Source: Moritella dasanensis ArB 0140
GTDB taxonomy: Bacteria > Pseudomonadota > Gammaproteobacteria > Enterobacterales > Moritellaceae
Direction of reading: 5' to 3'
Assembly (NCBI RefSeq): GCF_000276805.1
Contig: NZ_AKXQ01000002.1
Coordinates: 124,001 to 188,000 of the forward strand
Length of the DNA: 64,000 bases
Positions 18,912 to 28,765 of this stretch are shown here, in pieces (the stretch's first letter is position 1; each line of letters opens with the position of its first letter). A model generated the notes under the pieces. The model searched no databases. It saw nothing but the letters and a program-made list of their open reading frames with translations, and had not been told where the DNA came from. Both the position numbers and the translations under genes were made by a program.

Positions 18912-19493
18912 ATGACGCAACAATATTTTTCTATTAGACACAGTTTATCTGTCAATATTGAACCTGTTTCCATTGATAAAGTCCCAACATCTCGATTGGC
19001 GCTTGAAAATGAAATGCCAATGCCCTTTAAAATGGCCAACGATGTTGCTGAAATCGATAGCAATGCCCTGCGTTCAATCCGAAATATCGGTGAGCAAGCT
19101 GACGCACTTGCTGATTTTTTACAGATGCAAAATAATAAAATAAACTTGATCATGGGCTATGTATTAGCGCAGCAAGATAACCCTGATTCACGCTTTAACA
19201 CTACAGTGTTTGGTGCAGGTGAAGTCAAATTCTTAGCACATGCCGATTTAACATTAGAGCAAGCGGTACGCATTAAGATATTCTTACCCAATGATTCTTC
19301 TGCTATTTACTGCTATGGCGTAATCACTTCACGTGAAGTACAAGAAGCTGATGATACTCTGATTGAATTCACGGCGTCGTATACACGCATCCGTGATATT
19401 GACCGCGAAATATTGATTCGTGCTACATTACGTATTCAGCAGTTACAACTTAAGCAACGCGCCGAACAACGGCAGCAGCAAGATGATCAATAA
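18912..19493 (+). CDS. PilZ-like domain protein with degenerate motif
   Basis: A 193-residue protein resembling the PilZ-domain proteins encoded beside mfd in Vibrio and Shewanella: an N-terminal QQYFSIRHSLSVNIEP segment, a helical middle (IRNIGEQADALADFLQMQNNKIN), a PilZ-like beta-barrel (about residues 95-160), and a polar glutamine-rich C-terminal tail. In canonical c-di-GMP binders an RxxxR motif and a D/NxSxxG motif are present; here the corresponding sites are not evident (the latter reads TTVFGAG), so ligand binding is doubtful. The start has GGAAAGGA upstream. The gene precedes mfd by 38 bp and is divergent from lolC. Confidence 0.72.
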   Translation: MTQQYFSIRHSLSVNIEPVSIDKVPTSRLALENEMPMPFKMANDVAEIDSNALRSIRNIGEQADALADFLQMQNNKINLIMGYVLAQQDNPDSRFNTTVFGAGEVKFLAHADLTLEQAVRIKIFLPNDSSAIYCYGVITSREVQEADDTLIEFTASYTRIRDIDREILIRATLRIQQLQLKQRAEQRQQQDDQ

Positions 19494-19531
19494 CAAAATC
19501 CTCAACAATTACGATTAGATTACTTAAAACT

Positions 19532-22500
19532 ATGAAATCAAAAGCTATTCTTTCTCTACCGTTACCAAAAAAACAAGGCGACAAGATCGCCTTCGGTAAC
19601 CTTGTTGGCAGTAGCCTTGCATTCACACTTGCAGAGCTGTGTTCACAAACAAACACCCCTATTCTTGCGGTCGTCGCTGACACCCCAAGTGCATTGAAAC
19701 TTGAACAAGAAGTACGTCACTTTTTAACGGATGATAAACCGTTAATCACGTTTCCTGATTGGGAAACGCTGCCGTATGATAACTTCTCGCCACACCAAGA
19801 TATTATTTCGCAACGTATTCATGCCTTACACCGTTTTCAACAAACGAAAAATGGGCTGATTATTGTATCGATAAGTACTCTGATGCAACGTATAGCACCA
19901 GTAAGCTTTTTAGACCAGCACAGCTTAATCGTCAAAACCGGCGATAAGATTGACATGCATGCTATGCGCCAGCGGTTAGAAAATAGCGGTTACAATGCCG
20001 TTACCCAAGTATTAGAACACGGTGAGTTTTCTGCCCGCGGTTCCATTCTTGATCTTTACCCGATGGGCAGCCCCTCTCCATTTAGAATCGACTTCTTTGA
20101 TGATGAAGTCGAAGAGATACGTGGCTTTAATACCGAGACACAACGCTCGGAAGGGACTCTTGATGCCATTAACTTGTTGCCCGCACATGAATTCCCGACA
20201 GATGCGAAAGCCATTGAGTTATTTCGTCAACAGTTTAGAGCATTATTTACGCCATCGCGTGAAGCTGAATCTGTTTATCAGCAAGTCAGTAAAGGTTTCT
20301 TACCAACGGGCATTGAGTATTATCACCCGTTATTTTTAACCGAAACAGCGACCTTATTTGATTATCTACCTAAGCAAATCACGATTGCGCAAGTAGGCGA
20401 ATTACATCAAGCATCTCAAACTTTCTTCCAAGATGTAGAAGCTCGCTACGAAGACCGTCGTCATGACATTCAACGTCCATTGCTGACGCCAGCGTCACTC
20501 TTCTTACCTGTTGAAGAACTGTTTCAAGCTCTTGGTCAGTACAGTAAAGTCAGCTTAAGTAATACACCACTGAGCGAAAAGCCCGGTAATACCAACCTAG
20601 GTTTTAGTAAACTACCCGTAATATCAGTGAATCATCAAAAGAAAACGCCACTTGCGCCGCTACTTGAATTTATCGATGGCTTTGACGGTAAAATAATCTT
20701 TAGTGTTGAATCTGAAGGGCGTCGTGAAACCTTATTAGAGTTACTTGAAAAAACCAAGTTAAAGCCAAAAGCAATCACTAGTATCGCCAAGTTCTTAAAA
20801 GCCAAACCAGCGATTGGTATTTGGGTTAGTCAGTGTGAAAACAGCTTCATTATTGACGACGTCAATGTCGCTATCATTTGTGAAAATGAACTGCTAGGTC
20901 ATAAGATCATTCAGCGTCGTCGCACCGACAAAAAAACACAAGCGAACAATGATGCATTAGTAAGAAATCTGACAGAGTTAAGCATAGGTCAACCGGTTGT
21001 GCATATCGAGCATGGTGTCGGCCGTTTCCTTGGTCTCCAGATCATTACCAACGCAGGCATGGACACTGAATTCTTAACCCTTGAATACGCCAATACCGCG
21101 AAACTTTATGTGCCGGTGTCAGCCTTACATCTTATCAGCCGTTATAGTGGTGCGGGTGAAGCATCAGCACCGTTACATAAACTCGGTAGTGACAGTTGGG
21201 AGAAATCAAAATCAAAAGCAATGGAGCGTGTGCGAGACGTTGCTGCAGAATTGTTGGATATCTACGCTCAGCGTGCAGCTAAAAGTGGTTTCCAATATAA
21301 ATGCGATAAAGAATCTTATGCGGCTTTTGCTGATGGTTTCCCGTTTGAAGAAACGGACGATCAGAAAACCGCCATTCAAGACGTCATGGATGATATGCGC
21401 CAAGATAAAACCATGGACCGTCTGGTTTGTGGTGATGTGGGCTTTGGTAAAACCGAAGTCGCCATGCGTGCCGCCTTCATGTCGATTATGAACGACAAAC
21501 AAGTTGCCGTACTTGTGCCAACAACCTTACTTGCCCAACAACATTTTGAGAATTTCAAAGACCGTTTTGCCAACTGGCCAGTACGTGTTGAAGTTATTTC
21601 ACGTTTTAAAACAGCCAAAGAACAGAAACTTATTTTAGAAGATGTTAAAAATGGCAAAGTTGACTTACTAATCGGCACACATAAATTACTCAGTAATCAA
21701 ATTAAGTTTTCAGATCTAGGTTTACTGATCATTGATGAAGAGCATCGCTTTGGTGTCCGTCAAAAGGAAAAAGTAAAAGCGCTACGTGCAGATATTGACA
21801 TTTTAACGTTAACAGCAACGCCTATTCCAAGAACGCTAAACATGGCAATGAATGGCATGCGTGATTTATCTATCATTGCAACACCACCCGCTAAACGTTT
21901 AGCAGTTAAAACATTTGTACGCCAATATGACGATAACGTAGTAAAAGAAGCGATCATGCGTGAAATTATGCGTGGTGGTCAAGTTTACTTCTTACATAAC
22001 AATGTTGATTCAATAGATAAAACCGTGGAATCACTGGCGTTGTTGATACCTGAAGCGCGTATTGTTGCTGCTCACGGCCAAATGGCAGAACGTGAATTAG
22101 AATCTGTCATGGCTGACTTCTATCATCAACGCTTCAATGTTTTAGTGTGTACCACCATTATTGAAACAGGCATCGACATTCCAAGTGCCAATACCATCAT
22201 CATGGACCGCGCAGATCATCTCGGTTTAGCACAGCTGCACCAACTACGTGGTCGTGTCGGTCGTTCTCATCACCAAGCTTATGCTTATTTGTTAACGCCA
22301 CATCCAAAACGTATCACCAGTGATGCTAAAAAACGTCTTGAAGCTATAGCCTCGTTAGAAGACTTAGGTGCTGGTTTCACGTTAGCAACACACGATCTTG
22401 AGATCCGTGGCGCAGGTGAATTGTTAGGTGATGAACAAAGTGGTCAAATTAGCTCTATTGGTTTCTCTCTGTATATGGACATGCTCGACCAAGCAGTGAA

Positions 22501-23008
22501 AAGCATTAAAGAGGGTAAATCAGTCTCGCTTGAAGAAGCATTAAAAAGCCAAACTGAAATTGAATTACGTGTACCGGCATTATTACCTGATGATTACATT
22601 CATGACGTTAATACCCGTTTATCTCTGTATAAACGCATTGCGAGTTGCAAAAATGATGATCAGTTACGCGAAGTGCAAGTAGAACTGATTGATCGTTTTG
22701 GTTTATTACCAGACAATGCTAAAAACTTGATCCGTCAAACCGAGTTGAAACTACAAGCGGCACCTTTAGGTATTATACGACTTGAAATAGGTCCCGCTGG
22801 TGGCTATATTAGCTTTGGAGATGATAATCAGGTTGATGTAGGTTATCTTATCCGTCTTATCCAGCAACAACCTCGTGTTTATAGCATGGATGGACCATCG
22901 AAATTAAAGTTTGCAATCAAATCACCGGATGCAAAAGATCGCATATCACTAGTTGAAGCCATGTTAGTGGAATTTGCAAAAAATAAGATTGCAGGAGTTA
23001 AACGTTGA
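19532..23008 (+). CDS. mfd: Transcription-repair coupling factor Mfd
   Basis: At 1158 residues it has the usual Mfd length. The N-terminal UvrB-like domain includes ITFPDWETLPYDNFSPHQDI; the RNA polymerase-interacting domain is around residues 485-560 (GQPVVHIEHGVGRFLGL); the translocase motor has Walker A GDVGFGKTEVAMRAAF, the LLIIDEEHRFGVRQKEK box, TATPIPRTLNMA, and the RGRVGRSHHQAYAYLL motif VI region. The TRCF C-terminal domain closes the protein. Mfd removes RNA polymerase stalled at DNA lesions and recruits UvrA. It overlaps csiV by 4 bp. Confidence 0.97.
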   Translation: MKSKAILSLPLPKKQGDKIAFGNLVGSSLAFTLAELCSQTNTPILAVVADTPSALKLEQEVRHFLTDDKPLITFPDWETLPYDNFSPHQDIISQRIHALHRFQQTKNGLIIVSISTLMQRIAPVSFLDQHSLIVKTGDKIDMHAMRQRLENSGYNAVTQVLEHGEFSARGSILDLYPMGSPSPFRIDFFDDEVEEIRGFNTETQRSEGTLDAINLLPAHEFPTDAKAIELFRQQFRALFTPSREAESVYQQVSKGFLPTGIEYYHPLFLTETATLFDYLPKQITIAQVGELHQASQTFFQDVEARYEDRRHDIQRPLLTPASLFLPVEELFQALGQYSKVSLSNTPLSEKPGNTNLGFSKLPVISVNHQKKTPLAPLLEFIDGFDGKIIFSVESEGRRETLLELLEKTKLKPKAITSIAKFLKAKPAIGIWVSQCENSFIIDDVNVAIICENELLGHKIIQRRRTDKKTQANNDALVRNLTELSIGQPVVHIEHGVGRFLGLQIITNAGMDTEFLTLEYANTAKLYVPVSALHLISRYSGAGEASAPLHKLGSDSWEKSKSKAMERVRDVAAELLDIYAQRAAKSGFQYKCDKESYAAFADGFPFEETDDQKTAIQDVMDDMRQDKTMDRLVCGDVGFGKTEVAMRAAFMSIMNDKQVAVLVPTTLLAQQHFENFKDRFANWPVRVEVISRFKTAKEQKLILEDVKNGKVDLLIGTHKLLSNQIKFSDLGLLIIDEEHRFGVRQKEKVKALRADIDILTLTATPIPRTLNMAMNGMRDLSIIATPPAKRLAVKTFVRQYDDNVVKEAIMREIMRGGQVYFLHNNVDSIDKTVESLALLIPEARIVAAHGQMAERELESVMADFYHQRFNVLVCTTIIETGIDIPSANTIIMDRADHLGLAQLHQLRGRVGRSHHQAYAYLLTPHPKRITSDAKKRLEAIASLEDLGAGFTLATHDLEIRGAGELLGDEQSGQISSIGFSLYMDMLDQAVKSIKEGKSVSLEEALKSQTEIELRVPALLPDDYIHDVNTRLSLYKRIASCKNDDQLREVQVELIDRFGLLPDNAKNLIRQTELKLQAAPLGIIRLEIGPAGGYISFGDDNQVDVGYLIRLIQQQPRVYSMDGPSKLKFAIKSPDAKDRISLVEAMLVEFAKNKIAGVKR

Positions 23009-24372
23009 AAAAGACATTAATCAGTTTATTAGTCGGTCTATCCCTTGGCAGCTCATTTGCAGCCAACGCAGCAGATGAAGAGCGTTGGTTTGAAGTCGAA
23101 GTTATTTTATTCGAACGCAATATCGACCCTGCTAAAGTAATAGAGCATTGGGATCAATCTGCGTATCCAACTTATTCGCAAACAAATAAGGACCCAATGG
23201 CATTATTCATCAATGATGATAATTTAATCACGCCAAATGGGAACGGTAGCAGCAATGATCTAGCGTTAACCAACGACAGTAATAACGCTGCGACTGGCCA
23301 ACAGCCAACACTTATAGATGATAGCCAAACCTTACCTGTCTTTGGTACTGACCGAGAAGAGTCTTTGGTACAAGGTAGTGATATTAAATCAGACTTTATC
23401 AAAACAACAAATGTGGTTATTGATGGGGCTAATTTAAACAGTGATGCCAAAGATCCAACGCTACAAATTGTACCGGCAAATGAATTGCAACTAACAGAGC
23501 AATTTACAGCACTCAACAATCACGCCAATTATAATGTCGTATTACACTCGGCATGGCGCATGCAGCCACAAGATCGTAATGCAGCAATACCGATACGCTT
23601 GTTTGCAGGTCAAAACTATCAACAGCAATACAAGCAAAATGGTGATGCAATTGTACCCGTTGTATCTCCAAGCAGCGTAGTAGATACATCAGCTCAATTA
23701 TCTGGATCGCTTAGCAATAATGTTGGTGACGAAAATGTGATTAATTTGGATAACACAACATCCATCAATGAGGGTCTGAGTGTATCAACAAGTAAAGATC
23801 AAATCAGTGATACGGTAGCAACGGAATTACTCACTAAAGCAGTTCCTGTGCCAGTAACACCAGTATGGAAAATTGATGGTGAGTTGACCATTTATCTAGA
23901 GCATTACCTCTATGCCAAAACCAACCTTTTTGTGCGCAAAGAAGGCACGAAAACGATAACTTCTGAGGAAATCATTGCCGCTGATTTAGAAGCGTCACAT
24001 AGAGGGACCAATGTCGAAAACATAGACCTATTAGAATTATTGGGCATTCATTTAAAACCGAATAAAACGCGACATAACGAAGTCGCACTTAGTGATACTG
24101 ACGTTAACCTCGAACCCGCAAATGAAGATTTTCTAATTGAAGACATAGTGACTGCCAGTGATGAAGATGAAAATGACAATGTGATTAGCGTTGAAGCAAC
24201 TGATATTACCGAACCTCAAGATAAAACGTTACCTTTCTTGAATAGTTATCCGATGCAGCAACTTCGTGTCATTCGCAGTGGTGAAATTCATTACCTGGAC
24301 CATCCTATGTTTGGCATGCTCATTCAAATACGCAAGTATGAGCCGCCAATGACAGAAGAAGAACAACAATAG
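23005..24372 (+). CDS. csiV: CsiV-family periplasmic protein
   Basis: A 455-residue exported protein with a clear signal peptide (LISLLVGLSLGSSFAANA). It shows the CsiV pattern: EERWFEVEVILFER at the mature N-terminus and a C-terminal MQQLRVIRSGEIHYLDHPMFGMLIQIRKYE segment. In between are long low-complexity Asn/Asp/Thr-rich stretches. CsiV is a Vibrio cholerae peptidoglycan-binding periplasmic protein needed for resistance to D-amino-acid stress and acting through the penicillin-binding protein activator LpoA. The TTG start overlaps the mfd stop and has AGGAG upstream, so translation is coupled to mfd. It converges on the exopolysaccharide cluster with only 21 bp between the stops. Confidence 0.85.
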   Translation: MKKTLISLLVGLSLGSSFAANAADEERWFEVEVILFERNIDPAKVIEHWDQSAYPTYSQTNKDPMALFINDDNLITPNGNGSSNDLALTNDSNNAATGQQPTLIDDSQTLPVFGTDREESLVQGSDIKSDFIKTTNVVIDGANLNSDAKDPTLQIVPANELQLTEQFTALNNHANYNVVLHSAWRMQPQDRNAAIPIRLFAGQNYQQQYKQNGDAIVPVVSPSSVVDTSAQLSGSLSNNVGDENVINLDNTTSINEGLSVSTSKDQISDTVATELLTKAVPVPVTPVWKIDGELTIYLEHYLYAKTNLFVRKEGTKTITSEEIIAADLEASHRGTNVENIDLLELLGIHLKPNKTRHNEVALSDTDVNLEPANEDFLIEDIVTASDEDENDNVISVEATDITEPQDKTLPFLNSYPMQQLRVIRSGEIHYLDHPMFGMLIQIRKYEPPMTEEEQQ

Positions 24373-24393
24373 AAACAGCGAAGTAATACCCCA

Positions 24394-26247
24394 TTAATTA
24401 CCTTTAAACGTCACCATCGTTAAAAAGGTTCTTAATATAATCATCACATCTGCTTTGAGCCAGCGTGAGAAACTCGTTAGGCTTAAAGCATATGAATGGT
24501 CCCAGTACAGTTTATTTTGCACATCTTCTAAGCATGTATCTGCACCCTGCGATATTTGCGCCAATCCGGTAATACCAGGTCTAACACCACTCGTACGTTC
24601 CAAATAATAAGGGATTTTCTCTTCTAATTTACCACAAAATACAGGTCGTTCAGGTCTTGGCCCTACAATCGCCATATCGCCAAGTAATACATTAATCAGT
24701 TGCGGTAATTCATCAATTCTCGTTCGACGTAAGAAACGCCCTACCGATGTGACTCTTGTATCTTGTTTTTGCGCCCACACCGGTCCTGATTTAGATTCAG
24801 ACTCCACACCCATGGTTCTAAACTTAATTAACATAAACACTTCAACATAGTCATTGCGAATTTCACCCACTCGAAGCTGTCGATAAAAAATGGGCCCTTT
24901 AGAATTCAACTTAATGGCCAGTGCAATAAAAGGAATAAGGGGCGTAATAATAATTAATGCCACTATCGATATAACAACATCTGAAAAACGCTTTGGTATA
25001 ACTACACTTTTTTTCTGATAATTAACCGTAGGTTGCCCGGTATTAATCTTGATCCAAGTTCCACGATCTAAACCAAAAATGTAACGTATAGCACCATAAA
25101 AGCTTGCCATGTAACCGACTGCAATATAGTACAACGAGGCCCAAGGTTGCTTCACGGGGGCAGTGTCAAACAATAAGCACAGAGCAGAACCACCATACAG
25201 GCAACATTGACCTAACCACAAGAACCAAGCCGTATTTGCAATCACCATGGAACTATTATTGGTTAAAAAGAAAGTCGATATAAATAAAGCTAACAAATTG
25301 AACGGCATTAATGTGCGTAGAAATTTACCACTGAAAAAGTTAAAGCCAGTCAGCCCGTTTTGCATCGAAAATAAGCCGCGTAGTCTTAATACTTGTTGTA
25401 CATTACCAGCCCCAATACGCGTTCTACGTGAAAAATCATCTGTTTCGTTTGTTGCTTCCATCTCAATAATCGAAATTCTGTCATCCAATACGGCTCGATA
25501 ACCACGGCTAACTAATAACATTGGAAACACAAAGTCATCATTAATGGTATCAACAGGGATCTCTTCAAACAATGCGGCTTTAATCGCATATAATGCCCCC
25601 GGAGGCCCTATAATAGAACCCGTTATACTTTCTGCTTTACGAATATTACGTTGATAATCCCAGTAATGCGTTTCACCTTTAGAACCGTGTTCATAGAGTT
25701 GATAATCACCGGTGACAACACCAATCCCTTCATCTGCCATACGATGCGCAAATATTTGCATGGCATCAATCGAAATCAAGGCGCTGACATCACTTAAGAC
25801 TAAAATATCCGATGTCGATTTATGACGCATCAGCAGTTTGTTAATCACGTGCACCTTACCGTGATTATCTTCAGCAACATCGAGTTCAATGGTGATGTTA
25901 TTTAATTGAAATTGCGCCAAATGTTGTCTAGCAAGGTCAACTGAATTGTCGGTACAACCATCAAAACCAAGCACCACTTTAAGCTTATCAGCAGGGTAAT
26001 CGAGCATAAGCAAGTTGCTAAGTTTAGCACCTAAATGTTTAGCTTCGTTGTAAACAGGCATCACTATCGTGATATTTGGAAGGTCACAATCGACATCATT
26101 GGAAACGTAATTACGAGATTGAAATGTATCAATCTTGTCATCGCTATCTGTTTTTTTTGCATAATACTGCAAAAGCTGAGGATAAACCCAATGATGATAA
26201 ATAAACAAATTTACCGATACGATAACGCCAAACAGAAGCCAATCCAT
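24394..26247 (-). CDS. GT2 glycosyltransferase fused to a priming sugar-phosphate transferase
   Basis: A 617-residue two-enzyme fusion. Residues of about 45-300 form a processive-type GT2 domain (NITIVMPVYNEAKHLGAKL, VVLGFDGCTDNS, ILVLSDVSA, then the NDDFVFPMLLVSRGYRAV segment and RRTRIGAGNVQQ), followed by membrane helices. From about residue 405 to the end is a bacterial sugar transferase domain (PF02397): KRFSDVVISIVALIIITPL, KFRTM, RRTRIDELPQLINVL, GDMAIVGPRPERP, YLERTSGVRPGITGLAQISQG. The latter family transfers a sugar-1-phosphate to undecaprenyl phosphate, starting repeat-unit synthesis. AAGGAG lies just before the ATG. It is the last gene of the polysaccharide operon, two bases after the GT4 stop. 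Confidence 0.88.
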   Translation of the reverse strand: MDWLLFGVIVSVNLFIYHHWVYPQLLQYYAKKTDSDDKIDTFQSRNYVSNDVDCDLPNITIVMPVYNEAKHLGAKLSNLLMLDYPADKLKVVLGFDGCTDNSVDLARQHLAQFQLNNITIELDVAEDNHGKVHVINKLLMRHKSTSDILVLSDVSALISIDAMQIFAHRMADEGIGVVTGDYQLYEHGSKGETHYWDYQRNIRKAESITGSIIGPPGALYAIKAALFEEIPVDTINDDFVFPMLLVSRGYRAVLDDRISIIEMEATNETDDFSRRTRIGAGNVQQVLRLRGLFSMQNGLTGFNFFSGKFLRTLMPFNLLALFISTFFLTNNSSMVIANTAWFLWLGQCCLYGGSALCLLFDTAPVKQPWASLYYIAVGYMASFYGAIRYIFGLDRGTWIKINTGQPTVNYQKKSVVIPKRFSDVVISIVALIIITPLIPFIALAIKLNSKGPIFYRQLRVGEIRNDYVEVFMLIKFRTMGVESESKSGPVWAQKQDTRVTSVGRFLRRTRIDELPQLINVLLGDMAIVGPRPERPVFCGKLEEKIPYYLERTSGVRPGITGLAQISQGADTCLEDVQNKLYWDHSYALSLTSFSRWLKADVMIILRTFLTMVTFKGN

Positions 26248-26249
26248 AG

Positions 26250-27311
26250 CTACTCCTTAATTAATTGATTGTAAGCTTTAATCATCATTCTTATATCAAA
26301 GTTTTTAGTAATAAAATCACGCGGATAATGCTCACGACTCCGTTTCATCTGCGATTGAATCGCAACATGAAATTCATTAACGGTATTTAGTTTGATTAAA
26401 TGCCCTGTATGCTTACACACACCTTCATGCACACCACCAACATCACTACAGAGCACTGGCACGTTACAAGATTGCGCCTCTAAAATTGATAACGGTAACC
26501 CCTCATTAGACGAGGTTAATACAAACAAGTCTAACTGATGATAAAACCCAACCATATCATCTGTATAGCCCATAAATTTAACTTTAGTTGATAGGTCTAA
26601 TTCTTGCACTAGTTTTGTCAAATTTTGCTTTTCAGGACCATCTCCAGCAATAGACAACTGCACATTAGGAATGTCCGCGATCGCTTTAATCAGAATATCT
26701 AATGATTTTTCCGTTACTAATCTTGCTGCGCAACCAATCTTAAATACCCTTGTATTATACTTATAACGTGGGTGACTGAGACTCGGTGAAAACTTTTCAG
26801 TATCAATGCCATTTAAAATCGTAATAGGATTAACGCCGCGTCCAAGTACGCGAGACAATTGCTTTCCGACAGTATCAGCATCAGCGACTAACGTAATATG
26901 ATTTAATCGCAGCATTAACTTTGTCATCTGCAATTGTTTATTATCGAGTAAATGCCATGCATCATGCTCTGTATGAATATGCTGTATATTGGTTGATCTT
27001 AACGTCGCCATTACCCCATAAAGTAAGGGGCCGATATGATGAGTATGTATAATATTGGCATCCAATGTCGTTAGCACTTTACGTAACTGCTTTATCGTTG
27101 AAAGTTTAAACCCGGGTTGTTTATCCAAAAAAATCAACCGCTCTTGATAACGTTTGAGAGCAGGCCATTGCGTTAAGCAAACCGTTTTATCACCTTCTAA
27201 TGCGACGATGTACACTTCGATATCAGCGTCTTGTAGACGCATAATATCAAGTACTAATTTCTCGATACCACCGGGTTTTAGATGCTGAATTATTTCCACC
27301 ATGATCTTCAT
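26250..27311 (-). CDS. GT4-family glycosyltransferase
   Basis: A 353-residue GT-B fold enzyme. The N-terminal glycosyltransferase_4 domain has QHLKPGGIEKLVLDI and NIIHTHHIGPLLYG; the C-terminal GT1/GT4 domain has LNGIDTEKFSPS, IGCAARLVTEKSLDILIKA, LSIAGDGPEKQNLTKL, VKFMGYTDDM and the donor-binding SSNEGLPLSILEAQSCNVPVLC (in parts), where the conserved E-x7-E acids are found. It should add a sugar to the growing lipid-linked repeat unit in the cytoplasm; donor unknown. Its ATG directly abuts the stop of the Wzz-like gene, so the two are translated from one message. Confidence 0.9.
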   Translation of the reverse strand: MKIMVEIIQHLKPGGIEKLVLDIMRLQDADIEVYIVALEGDKTVCLTQWPALKRYQERLIFLDKQPGFKLSTIKQLRKVLTTLDANIIHTHHIGPLLYGVMATLRSTNIQHIHTEHDAWHLLDNKQLQMTKLMLRLNHITLVADADTVGKQLSRVLGRGVNPITILNGIDTEKFSPSLSHPRYKYNTRVFKIGCAARLVTEKSLDILIKAIADIPNVQLSIAGDGPEKQNLTKLVQELDLSTKVKFMGYTDDMVGFYHQLDLFVLTSSNEGLPLSILEAQSCNVPVLCSDVGGVHEGVCKHTGHLIKLNTVNEFHVAIQSQMKRSREHYPRDFITKNFDIRMMIKAYNQLIKE

Positions 27312-28763
27312 TTAGCTTTCCTTTTCATAATCAATGGAAGGTAATCGTGCCAGAATATTTATATCTCCAAACACGGTATCTTTTCTGATATGCCAAAGCG
27401 TATCATCTAATAATTCAACGGCCACCGTTAACCCGATGCCACAAGCTATACCCACAAACAGGCCAACAAGGGTATATATCAATAAAGATAAATTAGTGGG
27501 ATAACCAGGGGTGAAAGGCCTGTCGATCACTTTGATTTTTTCAGGTTCTTCATGTCGCCCCAACTCGCCAGTCACTTTCGCCATTTCATGGCGGTTTAGC
27601 AGGTCGTGATACAATTCAGTATTCACCGTCAAATCACGTTCCAGCGCACTTAACTCTTTAGCTACATCAGCCTCCATAGCGACGTTAGACGTTAAACGTT
27701 TAGATTGCTGCTGTAGCATTGCAATTTCATTTTCTAATTGAATCACGCGTGATTGTGCTGATTGTAAGTTTTCTAACTGAGACAATAATAATGATGGCGT
27801 TTTGCCCTCACCATCACCACTGTCTGCAACAGAAGCTAGATTCCACAACTGGTTTAGTTGCTCGTCTGTTAATTCAACATTTTTACTCAGTAATCTACTT
27901 TGTTCGTTTTTTAAATTATTTAACTGTAATTCAGCAGATTGGACTTTGGAGTGGCTACGGGTATAACTCGCTTTAAGTAATGATAGCTTTGCTTCAATTG
28001 ACACTATTTGCTCTTCGACAATACCGATGACGGGATTAGTTTGCGCTAATTTTTTTTTCAAGCTATTTAGCTGTCCGTAAGCACCTGAAAGTTTGATATC
28101 TTTATCTCTAATATCACGATAAATAGAAAATAATGTCTGGTTGTTTTGAATAAATAATTCAGGTAAAACACCGAGATGTTGACGACGGAAGTCAGCCATT
28201 TTTTCTTCTGATACAACTAATTTCTCACGTCTTAACTCTAATTGTTTAAGTAAAAATTTCTCTGATGAAATGATTGAAGCTCGACTTGGTGCCATTAAGC
28301 TATCAATAAACAATTCACTGACAGAATTTAACACCGACTTCATTTGACTTGGATTATCCCAACTCAGCGATATAATGACCAAGTCCTTACCAGACAAGGT
28401 TAATGTGATCGCACCGGATAGTTTTTCAACCATCAAATCCCTTGATCGATAGTCACTATTGTTATCTATGAGTCCATTTTGTTCCGCTACAGTGAATAGA
28501 ATATGCCGACTATGTACCAATACTCGTAACGCGACCATGCGGTCTTCAAGGTTAAAAGACACCGATAAATCTTCTAGAAATGGGTTAAGTAATGAACTTT
28601 CCTGAACCAAAATAGATGTGTGCGAGTCATATCGTTTAGGGGTGACAATGCTAATCAATAAAGCAATACAGATACCTAATATAATAGAGACCCCGAGGTA
28701 ATAACGTCGGCGCCATACTATCTCGATAAACCTATAAATATTACCCCAAATAATGGTTCCCAT
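27312..28763 (-). CDS. Wzz/GumC-type polysaccharide co-polymerase
   Basis: A 483-residue inner-membrane protein with a transmembrane helix at each end (about residues 22-42, YLGVSIILGICIALLISIV, and 425-450, LLIYTLVGLFVGIACGIGLTV) and a long periplasmic coiled-coil region between (about residues 165-400). The N-terminal PKRYDSHTSILVQ segment and the VIDRPFTPGYPTNLSLL proline-rich segment before the second helix are Wzz/PCP-2 hallmarks. These proteins set chain length of exported polysaccharide. No tyrosine autokinase domain follows the second helix and no separate wzc-type kinase gene is seen here. It is co-transcribed with the genes on both sides. Confidence 0.9.
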   Translation of the reverse strand: MGTIIWGNIYRFIEIVWRRRYYLGVSIILGICIALLISIVTPKRYDSHTSILVQESSLLNPFLEDLSVSFNLEDRMVALRVLVHSRHILFTVAEQNGLIDNNSDYRSRDLMVEKLSGAITLTLSGKDLVIISLSWDNPSQMKSVLNSVSELFIDSLMAPSRASIISSEKFLLKQLELRREKLVVSEEKMADFRRQHLGVLPELFIQNNQTLFSIYRDIRDKDIKLSGAYGQLNSLKKKLAQTNPVIGIVEEQIVSIEAKLSLLKASYTRSHSKVQSAELQLNNLKNEQSRLLSKNVELTDEQLNQLWNLASVADSGDGEGKTPSLLLSQLENLQSAQSRVIQLENEIAMLQQQSKRLTSNVAMEADVAKELSALERDLTVNTELYHDLLNRHEMAKVTGELGRHEEPEKIKVIDRPFTPGYPTNLSLLIYTLVGLFVGIACGIGLTVAVELLDDTLWHIRKDTVFGDINILARLPSIDYEKES

Positions 28764-28765
28764 AT

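Noticed and set aside
21081-21491. 136-residue frame inside mfd on the same strand
   Set aside because: Out-of-frame shadow within the conserved Mfd motor region.
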